Part shown: piece by piece, positions 11,025 to 24,000 of the stretch
How the letters are laid out: every line of letters begins with the position of its first letter
How positions within the stretch are numbered: position 1 is the first letter of the stretch
Origin: Liolophura sinensis
Taxonomy: Eukaryota > Mollusca > Polyplacophora > Chitonida > Chitonidae
DNA: 64,000 nt
Direction of reading: 5' to 3'
Assembly (NCBI RefSeq): GCF_032854445.1
Contig: NC_088301.1
Span: forward strand, 13,202,281 to 13,266,280
Program-made: the position numbers and the translations under genes
Notes under the pieces: generated by a model
Seen by the model: only the letters and a program-made list of their open reading frames with translations
The model's database searches: none
Told to the model about the DNA's origin: nothing

Positions 11025-14000
11025 GTGAAACGTGGTTTGACACAAAATTGTGACTGTCTTTAAAAAGATCACATTTAGACGGTTAAAAGTCGGCTATTTA
11101 TGTCTCCTAGTTGTTGTTACAGTTTTACCCAGATTATAGTGCCAGTTCCACCTTATAAGACGTCTTGTTTGTGAAGTGTATCGTTGGTAATGTGATCAGA
11201 AGTTTAGGCCTAACAACACTTAACCAGAAATTTGAAACGCGAAAAGTTTGTCTGCTCAACAGCTGCTTCATAATTTACATTTTTAGAGTACGCTGCAAAC
11301 TGCATTTGCTGGTAGATGGTACAATAAAGATAGTCTTTTGGAAGATCGATTTTGGACATTGTCAAATCCACGTCGTAACATCTCCCCTTCCAGTCGCCAC
11401 ACAATGTTTTTAAATGGTAATTCAATAAAGTATCATTATCACATTTCATATGTAAAATGCCTCCAGACCATGACCCACCGTCCTGTCTTCAAGACGGCCG
11501 CCATGTATTTAAAATGGGTGAATACAGTTTTGGGGCTTTTTATTACTTTCTCTTTTCTAACAGTGATAATGGTAGACTGGCTGATTATTTTTGCAGGTCA
11601 GTTTTTAATATTGTTGACTTGGGTTATTTATAGTATAATAATTTTGCAACATGTTAAATGAAGTCAACTATGAATAATAGAGTCCAGGAGATCGACTGTT
11701 GTTGGCGATTCAAGTGTTCATGTGACCCTGTCAAACCATGAGGCAAATTGTGCCCTCTTGAAAACATTACGATAGGTCATGGCCTGTAGATATTTTACGT
11801 GTGAAACGATACTGCATTGAATTGTCATTAAAAAATTTGTGTGGCGAAAGAAGAGGAGATGTTATGGGGTGGATTTAAGCTGCTAGAGGTAGGTGGAGTG
11901 GTGATTGGGGCAGCTACCCGTGTCACACCATTGAGACAAACTTGCTTGACTCTGACTGTGGTTGAGCAGCAGTGAATATGGCGTGTCTAAATATATCTCA
12001 TAGGCGAGTGATGCTGTAACGTCATCATTGGCTGCAGTAAATAATCTGCAGACATCTACATGTATATAGTTACATTGTTGTAGACACTGACTCATCCAAA
12101 GAATATACTGGTGCAGTGGTTATGTTCATGCCGTAAAGTAATGCGCCGCAGAATATCGTAAAATGATTCTCGGGTTGTCCGGGCATGATGGTTCCATGTT
12201 GACGCCATGATAGGCGAATTCTCATCCGTTTGTACGCCCATCATGCACATACAAGGAACATGATTCGACCGTAATAGGCCCACCATACACTGACTGTGGA
12301 GCCGTGATAGCTGAAGGATATTTGGCTGGAATGCGGCTGTTCTGTACATGCATATTGCTCTTACTTTATGTTTGGCAAAATTTTGTTCAATCAAACATGG
12401 TTTCAAAACAATGAGAAAGCATGCTCCATTAAAAAACCTGATGCAGTTTGCAACAAACACTGATAGACCATTCAAAACAGCTCTCTGGCATATAGATAGC
12501 TTATATATAAATAAAACAGTTTACCATCATAACTTTCAGAGTCGTGGGTCATGCCATAATTTCATTTTTTTATGAAAATTCTTGCATCAAAAACCTGTGT
12601 GACTGAAGTGGTTAGCTTGCCAGCATGGCACAGTGACACAGGAGCCTCTCACAAATGCTGTACGGCTGAGTCCAGCACATGATGGCTTTCTCTCCAGCTG
12701 TATTTGAGGTCATCTTGCAACCTGCAGATGGTTGTGAGCTCCCCCGGGCTCTGCTCGGTTTCCGCCATCATAATGCTGGTTGTAGTCATATGAGTGAAAT
12801 ATTCTTGAGTACGGCATAAAACACCAAAAAAATAAATAAATAAATAAAATGAAAGACATAAGTGCAATATATTGAAATATTTTTAGGTCCTGATAACCAC
12901 TGACAGTTCAGGCCAGTTGTGGAATGCCTGTGTCTGGGACCCCCATTCTGGAACCTCATTGTTAACCTACAAAGGGGGCAGCACTGGTTCCCGATCCCTC
13001 TGTGTTCTGGGCAAGGATTACTTGTTAGGGGCTGTATGCAATAAACCATTATTACATATATGGCCACTTCAGAGAAAGGTAAGCCATGCTGTATTTGCAC
13101 GTCCTACCATTGTGGTTGTATTCATAAACAAATTTGGCGTACCATGATGTCTGAGAAAAACTTTGACATAATTTTATTGCAAGTAACAACATTTTAGCCT
13201 TACTATTATTGTCAACAAGTGTAGAGATGTTCACACAGAGGTTCACAACAAGAGTGTAAAATTCTCATTTATACATGTCAGGAAATATAACTTTCCTGTC
13301 GCTTTCAGTTTCAGTTTGTTAGCAGCCAGTGTGCTGTTGATGAAGATTACCATATTTCACTTAAAGTTTAGCCTCTATTAAGTGACATATTTTGCTTGAT
13401 TCTGATTGAGTGAGTGAGGGAGTGAGTGCTTGGGGTTTAACGTCATACTTAACAATTTGATTCTGATTGATACATCCACCTTATAATGCCACTGAAGAGT
13501 GAAGAGCTTTTTGCGAAGTTTCATTGCTTTTTTACCAGAAAAGCTGATGCTTCTGAAATAGAATTTGTACAAGCCAAACTTAAGGTAAAATACAGTACTT
13601 GCCTTTCACCAAAGATTGACTGTCCTGATAAAAATGTTTACAAGTTCATCAAGCGTCATACAATTTGTTGATTTCATGCAACAGACTGGCTGTGAAACTG
13701 ATGTTATACAAGTGAAATGTTTTTTGAGAACAGCTTCAAACAGTAAGCAGTCAATCTATCCTAGTTCCTCAACATCTTCCCATTTGAAAGATCAACTTTC
13801 AGTTCAACTTATGCACTTTTCTAATTTGATTTTGTAGACAAAATTGCAGTGGTTGGGATGGCCAATTTTAGGGCTTCATGAAAAGCATAATTTCTGTGCA
13901 CAGAATAATGCCCTGCGAATATGCTTGAATAAATATTGTGCAAACACGTGAAACAGTTGAATAATTACAGTAGTGCTTGGTGCCTAATCGAGCAGACTGT

Positions 14001-17000
14001 GTTGTGAAACTTGGCAGAAAATCATCTGTATCTTGACCGATTTATCGTATTAATGTAACAGATTTCAATGTCCTGAATGACTGTGTATAAATTAGCTTGG
14101 CTAAAATCATAAGTTTGAAGGGTTACTGGTCTGATTTTCAAGTCACATTAAATAAATAAAAGAATAAGTAAGTGCTGCTATTGCTGTAGCATGAACATGT
14201 GCTTTCTGCCCAATATAAAGCATTATTATTGTTATTGTTATTAATGTTAATATTGTTGTTATTCTTATTATTACAGTTGTTGTTATTGTTGGTATTGTTG
14301 TTATTCTTCTTATTATTATTATTCGCCGCCAGCACCAAATGTGCTAAAAGGTGGGGCACCAACAAACTTTGTGAAATACATGTATCTGACCGGGTTTTAT
14401 CAGGCCCCACTTTCACAAAACTGTCTAAATCAATTTTTTGTAACTTTTCTCATAAATCATGTCACCTTATGGTACTATAACTCACACCACAGCATTTACG
14501 AATAAAAAATAAATAAATACACAATACATGTGACCCCACCCTAAGGATGATAGCACCTTGCCTTCAGACTTGTCACCTGTTTACTGATTGTAGGAGCAGA
14601 TACAGATGAAGATGGTATGTGCAGGACCCGTGTCTTGTGTCACTGTCACAGCAGATGGTGCATACTGCATTGCAGGAATAGCTGAGAAGATTCATGTCTG
14701 GCAGGTATGAGGTCAAAATCTGAACTGCTATCATCATGTAAAGGTGTTAGAAAATTCTAGGTTGAGACTCACAACCACCCGCAGGTTACTGCCAGACCTT
14801 CCCATGTAGGGCTGGAGAGGACGCCAGCAGGTCTGAACATGAACCTCAATGGTGAGAGGCTCCTGGGTAATATCACCTTGCTGGCACAGTAATAACCTTG
14901 GCCGCAGAAGCACCTTTAATCCAGTGAAAACAGTTTGTTTTATTTCTTAGTAGTTTAGGATGTGTCTTAGATTTCTTCTTATTTCATAAAAAAAAATGGC
15001 TTTAACTACATTTTTAACCATAGGTAACCTTATGTGTGTCCTCACTCATCATGACTACAACCTTACTTGTCTCTTTTTTTTCTTATTCTGGTGGCCACAG
15101 GTAACCCTCTATGTGTCCTCACTTGTCAGTACCAGAAGCTTACCTGTCTTTGTTTTCACATTCAGGTAGCCACAGGTAACTTTCTTTGTGCCTCACTCAT
15201 CATTACCAGAACCTTACCTGTCTCTGTTTTCACATCCAGGTAGCCACAGGTAACCTTTTGTCTCTCCTTACTCATCAGTACCAGAACCTTACCTGTCTCT
15301 GTTTTCACACCGAGGTAGCCACAGGTAACCTTCTGTGTGTCCTCACTCATCAGTACCAGAACCTTACCTGTCTCTGTTTTCACATCCAGGTAGCCATAGG
15401 TAACCTTTTGTCTATCCTCACTCATCAGTACCAGAACCTTACCTGTCTCTGTTTTCACATCCAGGTAGCCACAGGTAACCTTCTATGTGTCCTCACTCGT
15501 CAGTACCAGAACCTTACCTGTCTCTGTTTCCACATCCAGGTAGCTACAGGTAGTAGCCTTCTGTATGTCCTCACTCGTCAGTACCAGAACCTTACCTGTC
15601 TCTGTTTTCACATCTAGGTAGCCACAGGTAACCTTCTATGTGTCCTCACTCATCAGTACCAGAACCTTACCTGTCTTTGTTTTCACATCCAGGTAGCCAC
15701 AGGTAACCTTTTGTCTATCCTCACTCATCAGTACCAGAACCTTACCTGTCTTTGTTTTCACATCCAGGTAGCCACAGGTAACCTTCTGTGTCCTCACTCA
15801 TCATTACCAGAACCTTACCTGTCTCTGTTTTCACATCTAGGTAGCCACAGGTAACCCTCTTTGTGTCCTCACTCATCAGTACCAGAACCTTACCAGTCTC
15901 TATTTTCACATCCAGGTAGCCACAGGTAACCTTCTGTGTGCCCTTACTCATTATGACCAGAACCTTAGCTGTCTCTGTTTTTACCTTCTAGTAGCCAAAG
16001 GTAACCTTCTATGTGTCCTCACTCGTCATTACCAGAACCTTACCTGTCTCTGTTTTCACATTCAGGTAGCCACAGGTAACCTTCTATGTGTCCTCACTCG
16101 TCATTACCAGAACCTTACCTGTCTCTGTTTTCACATTCAGGTAGCCAAAGGTAACCTTCTATGTGTCCGAACTCATCATGACCAGAACCTTACCTGTCTC
16201 TGTTTTCACATTCAGGTAGCCACAGGTAACCTTCTGTGTGTCCTCACTCGTCATTACCAGCACCTTACCTGTCTCTGTTTTCACATTCAGGTAGCCACAG
16301 GTAACCTTCTGTGTGTCCGGACTCATCATGACCAGAACCTTACCTGTCTCTGTTTTCACATTCAGGTAGCCACAGGTAATCTTCTATGTGTCCTCACTCA
16401 TCATTACCAGAACCTTACCTGTCTCAGGTGCACAGATGACGATAGCTGCGTGGTGTCAGGTGGAGAGGATAGCCTCGTCGTTGTTTGGTCATTGCTGAGG
16501 TGAGTGGGTTTGAAGTGGAATGCAGACAGTATGAAAATGGGGCTCTCTCTGGCAGAGCAGTTGTTAAACAATGAGATTGCGTGTTTGAATCCAACCCTAA
16601 TAGGTCAGTTTTGACTTACTGTTTTGAAAGTCCTACTGTATCATGTGACCTGTCAAAAATGTCCGGCAATTATTATTGATCACGTAACATGGGAGTCTGA
16701 AAAAGTTTCGCAGAAAGTTAGAGTAGATGAATACTGGAGAACATTGAGGTGTTGAACGTTTGTGAACTAGAGACTACCCTTATTCCTCAACCTCTTCGCA
16801 TGTGAAAGAACAACTTTCAGTGCAATTTATGCACATTTTTAAGCTGATTTTCGAGACAAAACTAATTGGTTGGATTGGCCAGGTTCAGAACTTAGCCAAA
16901 AAGTATAATTTTATCGGTCAACACGTAATAATTCCTTCAGAATATGTGTGAATAATTACCTTGCAAACATGCCGAAAGGTTGAAGAATTACAGTAGAAAG

Positions 17001-17968
17001 TTAGCATGTAATGACTAATTCTACAGTGGTGAACATGTTTATTTAATATTTTCCCTATCCGGACATACGTGGAAAGGTCTGTCCAGCAACCTGCGGATGG
17101 TCAAGAGTTTCTCATTTGCTCTGCTCGTTTTTTTTCCCACTGTAATGCAGGCCGCCGTCATATATGTGAAATATTTTTAAGTACGACACAAAACACCAAT
17201 CAAATAAATAAATAAAATAAAGCCAATGTCATGTTATCCAACAGGGTTGACGCAGTTCACACTACTAGACTTTTACCACTTCTGGAAGCCTGATGTTTTT
17301 AAAGTTCATGACAGTGGTAAAAAAACACCCCAAAAATGTAAAGCAATGTACTGGATTTGAACCCTATATTGCCTAGCATCAATAACAATTGATCAAGTAC
17401 TGAATACTAGAATAAACATTTGGCGGCTTTGATCTTCTGTTGATACCTGAGGACAAAAGACAGATGGAATATATTGTTATGAAGTTGGTGCTTGAGAGCA
17501 GAAGACAGAAAGGATACATTGTTGCAGAGCTGATGACAGTTCCCACAGTAAAGTGCAGTCAGTGGTTTCATGCAGTCTAGCATGAAGTTCCCGTGTTATT
17601 TACATAGGACAATTTGGTAAATTTTTGTTGGTTTTTGGTCATAACATGAAAACAACACAAAGCACAAAAATCATTGATGTCAAGGGGCACCAGTGAGTGT
17701 GTTTGTTTAATAATTTTTAAGCATTTTTGAAAATTGACCTACTTTTGAACCAAGTTTTGAGATTGGTCAGTTTTGGCCTTATTTGCATACCAATCTGAAA
17801 GTTTTTTTACAATATGGGTTGGGCGATCCACGTAAAAACTACACTTGAAAAGTTTATCTCAATAGGGTTGGCCATTTTGGAGAAGAAGATTTTTATAGCT
17901 TATCAATAAAATTCTAAATGGCCACTAAGTCCAGCCGGCCGGCCGTTAGTCTTTTCATAGCTTTAATT

Positions 17969-18011
<43 letters not shown>

Positions 18012-21000
18012 AGGAAGCTGGTATGTGACATAGGTATTACGGGCTGGTTGCGTATAGCACTGCCTTATACCACTGTAACCTAGACAGTGTCTTTAATGAG
18101 AAAAGTTATGAGAAATATGCCTTACAAAGTTTTGTGAAAGTGGCTCCTGTATGTTACATTTGGCATGCTTGACAGTTTCTTGTCAGAGATTGATGGTTTA
18201 CTCTGGTTTCCTCTACCGAGGAAAGTTGTATAAGTGAAATATCCTTGCTATTTCATTAAAAGACCAATCGTGTAGAAGTGGCAGGTTTGAGTGTACTTAT
18301 GGTAAGACCTAACATTTCTCCCTAAAAATGACAGTTTCAGAGGCAGATAAATGTCATAAAACATTAATTTTGCTGCTAAAATTTGTATTTTGATAGTAAG
18401 ATATCATCCTACCTTCCACACAGATCTCAATTAATATTTCTCAGATCAGTAGGACCCATTGAAATCCGGGCAAAATGAGCAACTCGGCCGTAGACGAAAT
18501 GTAGGGTCATTGCCTGTATCTTTAAACGTTGAGATAGTGAGATTTTCAGTTGTTTGTGAGAGTGTTGTGGTTTTTGCATTTATCACAGCTCAGTTTGCTC
18601 AGCTCAAAAACCTGGCAGACAGCCTGTTGTGTATCAGTAACGTAACAGTTCAATATACTGTCAAATGAAGAAACTAAAATGACTTTTGTTTTCTCCGTTT
18701 AAAGTGTGTTGTCCAGGACGTCTGATCAGACAATGACGCAGGAGCCACTGTATGTGTGGACAGGTCACTCCTTACCCGTGACGGACATCTATGTCGGGGT
18801 TGGGGGACGGAGAGCCAGAGTTGTCTCCTCTTCTCTTGACCAGACATGTAAGGTAAGCGTCCATTTAGTGCATGTCCAGTGTAAGTTTAAAACTGAATCA
18901 GCCTCTTTTCACTAAGATTTGAATCTGGGACTAGGTGCACAAGTCAGCTTCATATCAGCTTACTTTTCTTAAGGCACCAGTCAGCTTCGTATCAGCTTAC
19001 TTTTGTTCAGGCTGGCTGTAGAATTCCTGAAGGCAAACAAAACACTTACCTACGACCAGAGAAAAAAACAGTCACATCACTTCAAAGTTTTTATCTCTTT
19101 TATTGAGATACTTAACTATTTTTTTCATGTCAGCACTGTATGAGAAGACTTGCTTGGTGTAATGGGCACATGAAACATTTGTTTTTTATTTCTTATTAAG
19201 GAGAGTATGATGTGGCCGAACATATAAAAGTACAAAAAAACTCTCAGCTTTCTTCATGGGGCATAAAAATGACCTTAAACTATGAAGACCCCCCCCCCCC
19301 CCCCCCCACTTCCCAGCAGACAGTAGAGAAATTAAGTAGCCTGCTGTAGTGACCTCATCGGTGATAGCTTTGATCTGTTCATTAATAGCATTATTTTCCA
19401 ATAGTTCCAACCACTGACAGGAAATAAGTATAAAATAGAGGGGTTATTAAAAAAAATATAAAATATTCGTCAATAACTTCAAATTTTCTATTTTTTCTTT
19501 GTCATATCTTTCTTCATTTTCCTTAAAAGCATACTCTTCGCTTTATAGTACCTTATCATGTATCTTTGAATAGTTTGAAGTAAGAATAATCTGTGCACTG
19601 CCATCATCAACACCAAACCTCATGCCATTGTCTATTATGTATTTTATTTTATTTATTGTGATTGTCTTGAAGTTTCTTTCTTACCATTTTTGTTTCACAA
19701 CAAAACAGAAACAGAATAAAATGTGGCCACATTGAGCGACTAAATTTCCAATGTTTCAGGAAACTTACAATATATGCAATCTGTAAATACTGGGTCGCTG
19801 TGAGTTCAAGTCCAGCTGATGCTGGCTTCCTCTCCGGCGGTACGTGGGAAGGTCTGCAAACAACCTGTGGATGGTCGTGGGTTTCCCCCGGGCTCTGCCC
19901 GGTTTCCTCCCACCATATAAATGAAATATTCTTGAGTACGGCGTAAAACACCAATCAAATAAATAACTGTAAATACTGATCCAGTGCCTACAAAGATCCT
20001 TGCTTGTGTGTGTGGAGTTGAAATATTCTTGAGTATGGCGTAAAATACCAATCAGATAAATGAATACGTGTACAGATGACTTGGTTTTTGAGACTGACTT
20101 GTTCTCAGTTAGGACAAGGATCATGTTATTGTATACATTTATATGAGGCTTGATATGTTATGAAGATGTGTGTTCATACCTCAAGTACTCATTGCTTAAA
20201 CGAGAAAAAATGTGAATATCAACCAAATACCAATGAAAAGAGTGCTTTTCCTCACAGGTGCATGCCATAAAAAATTCTAACATATACCTCAAGTTGACAA
20301 ATCATAAATAAAATCAGTGCCAAAAGTCGTCGTGGGAAGGTCTACCATCAACCTGCGAATGGTTGTGGGTTTCCCCCACCGTCATCCTGGCAGTCATCAT
20401 ATAAGTGAAGGATTCTTCAGTACAACTTAAAACACCAATCAGATAAATAAATAAATTGCTTAACCACCATATTTTATGTTTTCAGCTCTGGGACTTGAGT
20501 TCAGGGTCGTTGTTGTTGACAGTGATGTTTGATAGCAGTATTACATCAGTTGCCATGGATACTCCCGAGTACAGACTATTTGCAGGCTCTAATAGTGGGA
20601 CTGTTTATTCAGTCAATCTCTTCTCACAGGTAAGTGTGAGCGCATGTGACTCTTTAACGCCTGTAAAGGGCATTGTTGAATAAAAGAATAATGTATTTTC
20701 TGCCCTGTCCAATTTTTCTCTGAAGATTGACAGTACAATAACACAAGGTTGTTCTGTGCCAGAGATTTGCCTGTAAACACATTGTCTTGCAGTATATAGT
20801 TTTAACCATGGTCCTGAAACCTGAGCGAATGAGTAATTTTTAAAGATGTTTATTTTTGTTTTTTTTTTTACCAAAGCTGACCAAGGCGTAAGTGGTTGAG
20901 ATGTACATATCACAGTAGTTATTTTTGTGTTCTTTAAAAGGAGTTTATTCAAGACCAGGAACTTAGCAGGTTTACTCAGAACTGTTGTCTAAATAACTTG

Positions 21001-24000
21001 TGTCTCAATATTAAACTTCATGGCAACATAAGTCTGAAAGCATGGTGTGTTGACGTCCACAATTTACACCTGCTTTGCACATTGATCTGTTGTCCTATGT
21101 ACTCTTATTCTTCATTCTTTTTTTGTGTTATGTCTTTGCAAACATATTCCTATGGTATTATTCTGTGCTGACTGTTAAGATCAAACTTTCTGTGACGTCC
21201 TAAAATGTGACCAGCCCAACTAATGTAGTTTTGCCTTCAAAATCTAATTGAAAAGATGTATGAATTCCACTGGAATTGGCTCTTTCATGTGTGAAAAGAT
21301 GTATGAATTCCACTGGAATTGGCTCTTTCATGTGTGAAAAGATGTATGAATTCCACTGGAATTGGCTCTTTCATGTGTGAAAAGATGTATGAATTCCACT
21401 GGAATTGGCTCTTTCATGTGTGAAAAGATGTATGAATTCCACTGGAATTGGCTCTTTCATGTGTGAAAAGATGTATGAATTCCACTGGAATTGGCTCTTT
21501 CATGTGTGAAAAGATGTATGAATTCCACTGGAATTGGCTCTTTCATGTGTGAAAAGATGTATGAATTCCACTGGAATTGGCTCTTTCATGTGTGAAAAGA
21601 TGTATGAATTCCACTGGAATTGGCTCTTTCATGTGTGAAAAGATGTATGAATTCCACTGGAATTGGCTCTTTCATGTGTGAAAAGATTTAGGAATTAGGA
21701 TACTAAAATTTCCGTGTATTATCAGGTTATTTATTTATCTAATTGCTGTTTTACACCATACTTAAGAATATTTCACTTACATGAGGGTGACCAGCATTAT
21801 GTTGGGAGGAAACTGGACACAACCCAGGGGGAACCCACAACCATCCGAAGGTTGCTGGTAGACCTTCCCACTTAAGGCTGGAGAGGAAGACAGCATGAGC
21901 TGGACCCACAGTGACCACATTGGTGAGAGTTTCCAGGGTCATTGCCCCACTCTGGTGTTCTAACCCCCTGGGCCACAGAGGCCTCCTCATTATCAGGTAT
22001 AGTTTGTTCCCATGCATTTGTTCATCTCGGCATCTGCTACCAACTCTAATAGGCTGGTGTACGGGGCCTGCGTGGCCAAGACGGTTAGCACACCAGTACG
22101 GCACTGACGTAGGAGCCTCCCACCAATGCGGTTGCTGTGAGTTTGTCCAGCTCATGCTGGATTCCACTCTGGCCGTATGTGGGAAGGTCTTCCAACAGCC
22201 TGCAGATGGCCATGGGTTTTCCCTGGGCCCTGCCCGGTTTCCTCCCAATGTAATTTTGGCCGTCGTCATATAAGTGAAATATTATTGAGTACGGCAATAA
22301 ATTTGCACATTTACTTTTTTCTTTTGTGTTTCTGTTTTTATTTTGTGTATATTTTCCCACTATTTCTAGCCAGTAAAAACAGAGCGTCATATATCATCTT
22401 CAGAAGTGGACAAGAATGTTACGCAGTTTCAAGGGCATAGGTAAATATAAGTTCTTGGAAGGAATTTACAAAACACATGTCGAGTTTGAAAACACATGTT
22501 TAACTCCTTTGTTGCTGCATGCATGTCAGTTCAGTGAATTCCTGAAATTTCAACCATAGATGTATGCGTAATATTTACCTTATGTATCAGTTTTAAAAGT
22601 GTACTGTCGAGCCAGAGGGTGAGAATGTTTGGGGCTTTTTAATGAGGAAAAATAGAATTGATTATTGAGTTTAAGTACAGAAACTTTAAGCTTTTGAGCA
22701 CTATTTATCTGACTTGGCAGATTGTAATTGCCTATCTAACCATGTATCCATTGAATGTTTAATTTCATTAGACTTAAAGTGAAGAAATCCAAAATTCTAC
22801 TCAACAATGCTCATCAGCCATTTTCCACAGACATACTTTCTGTGAAGACCACTTGTCTTCTGTTATGTCTGTATGCACCTGAATGGCGTGCAAGTCAATG
22901 TTGCACATAGGCAAGTTTGACTGTAACTTGTCTGGGCTGTTTACCCTGAGAACTGCCAGTTTCCTCCAACCGAAGATGCTTCAAAGTTTACCCCCAAAGA
23001 AGCCCTAAACTTTTTGCTGAAAGCCTGTTGAATTTCAGCTTTTAAGGTTTTGTGCTGTTTTTTCCTCTCTCAGTAAACAAGTCACCTGTCTGGCTGTCTC
23101 ATTGGATGGTAGTTTATTGTTCTCGGGTTCACATGACACCAAAGTCAAAGTGTGGGATATCTCCAGTGGTCAGTGCTTGAGGTCCATAGATCACAAAGGT
23201 AGGTAACTCTTACAGAAAGTATCATCACCAGATTGGGCTACTCTCTGGTCAGAGAGCTCAAAATGAGCTGGAAATTATGTGTCGTGACAGGTTTTGATTT
23301 TGGTTACATAACATGATTCACATGATCAGATTACTGCAATCTGAATGGATGATTTGGAAAAAGCAGGATGAAAACTCTTTTGATTGATGGAAACAGGAGG
23401 TGTGGCTCATGAATGTATTAATACACAGAAAGTATATTTGACTCTAGACGGCTGAGTGAAGAGGGACGTAGAGGGCAAATTATCTCAGATCCCTTCCCTT
23501 GGATTAGGTTTTGAACACAGGGGCTTATAAATATTTCTTTTCATCCATAAAACTTATATTCTTCTGTTCTAGGCGCTGTGACAAACATAATTTCAATGCT
23601 TGCACCCAATACTATGTTCACTCACAACCACAAGCCCAGTCTTCCCATACAACCATTTAAACGACATCTGTACACGGAGGAGACCAGGGGAGAGAACTCT
23701 GATGGAACTGTTGGCATGGACACAGTGGATGTGAGGATATCACACACAGCCCAGGTACATTCCCTTCTTTACAACAAATGTTCCGCAGATATCCATAAAC
23801 CAGACAGTCACATTGTCCCATTGAGCTGGATGTCATATTTTGGACAATGTCATTTGTGTATGTAAAAAAAGTTGTACTGGAAGTGGTATATTCAAAGTGT
23901 AAGAAAAGAGTTTCTTTTGGTTTTTAGCTGACATTACAATAGCATTGCATTAACCTTTTGAAATGCTTATTTATTGCTGACAGGGGAAATAGGGAATGCT

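Noticed and set aside
12092-12475. 127-codon minus-strand ORF in WDR18 intron 1
   Set aside because: No ATG context or splice support, no recognisable domain, and stops in frame on both sides; likely chance.
15186-15617. 143-codon plus-strand ORF and matching minus-strand ORFs in the 15-16 kb array
   Set aside because: They are translations of the 75-bp minisatellite. The plus-strand one reads true WDR18 exon 4 sequence repeated, so it is described under WDR18 and not as a separate gene.
21751-22390. ORFs of 101-172 codons in intron 6
   Set aside because: They are translations of the two inverted SINEs.
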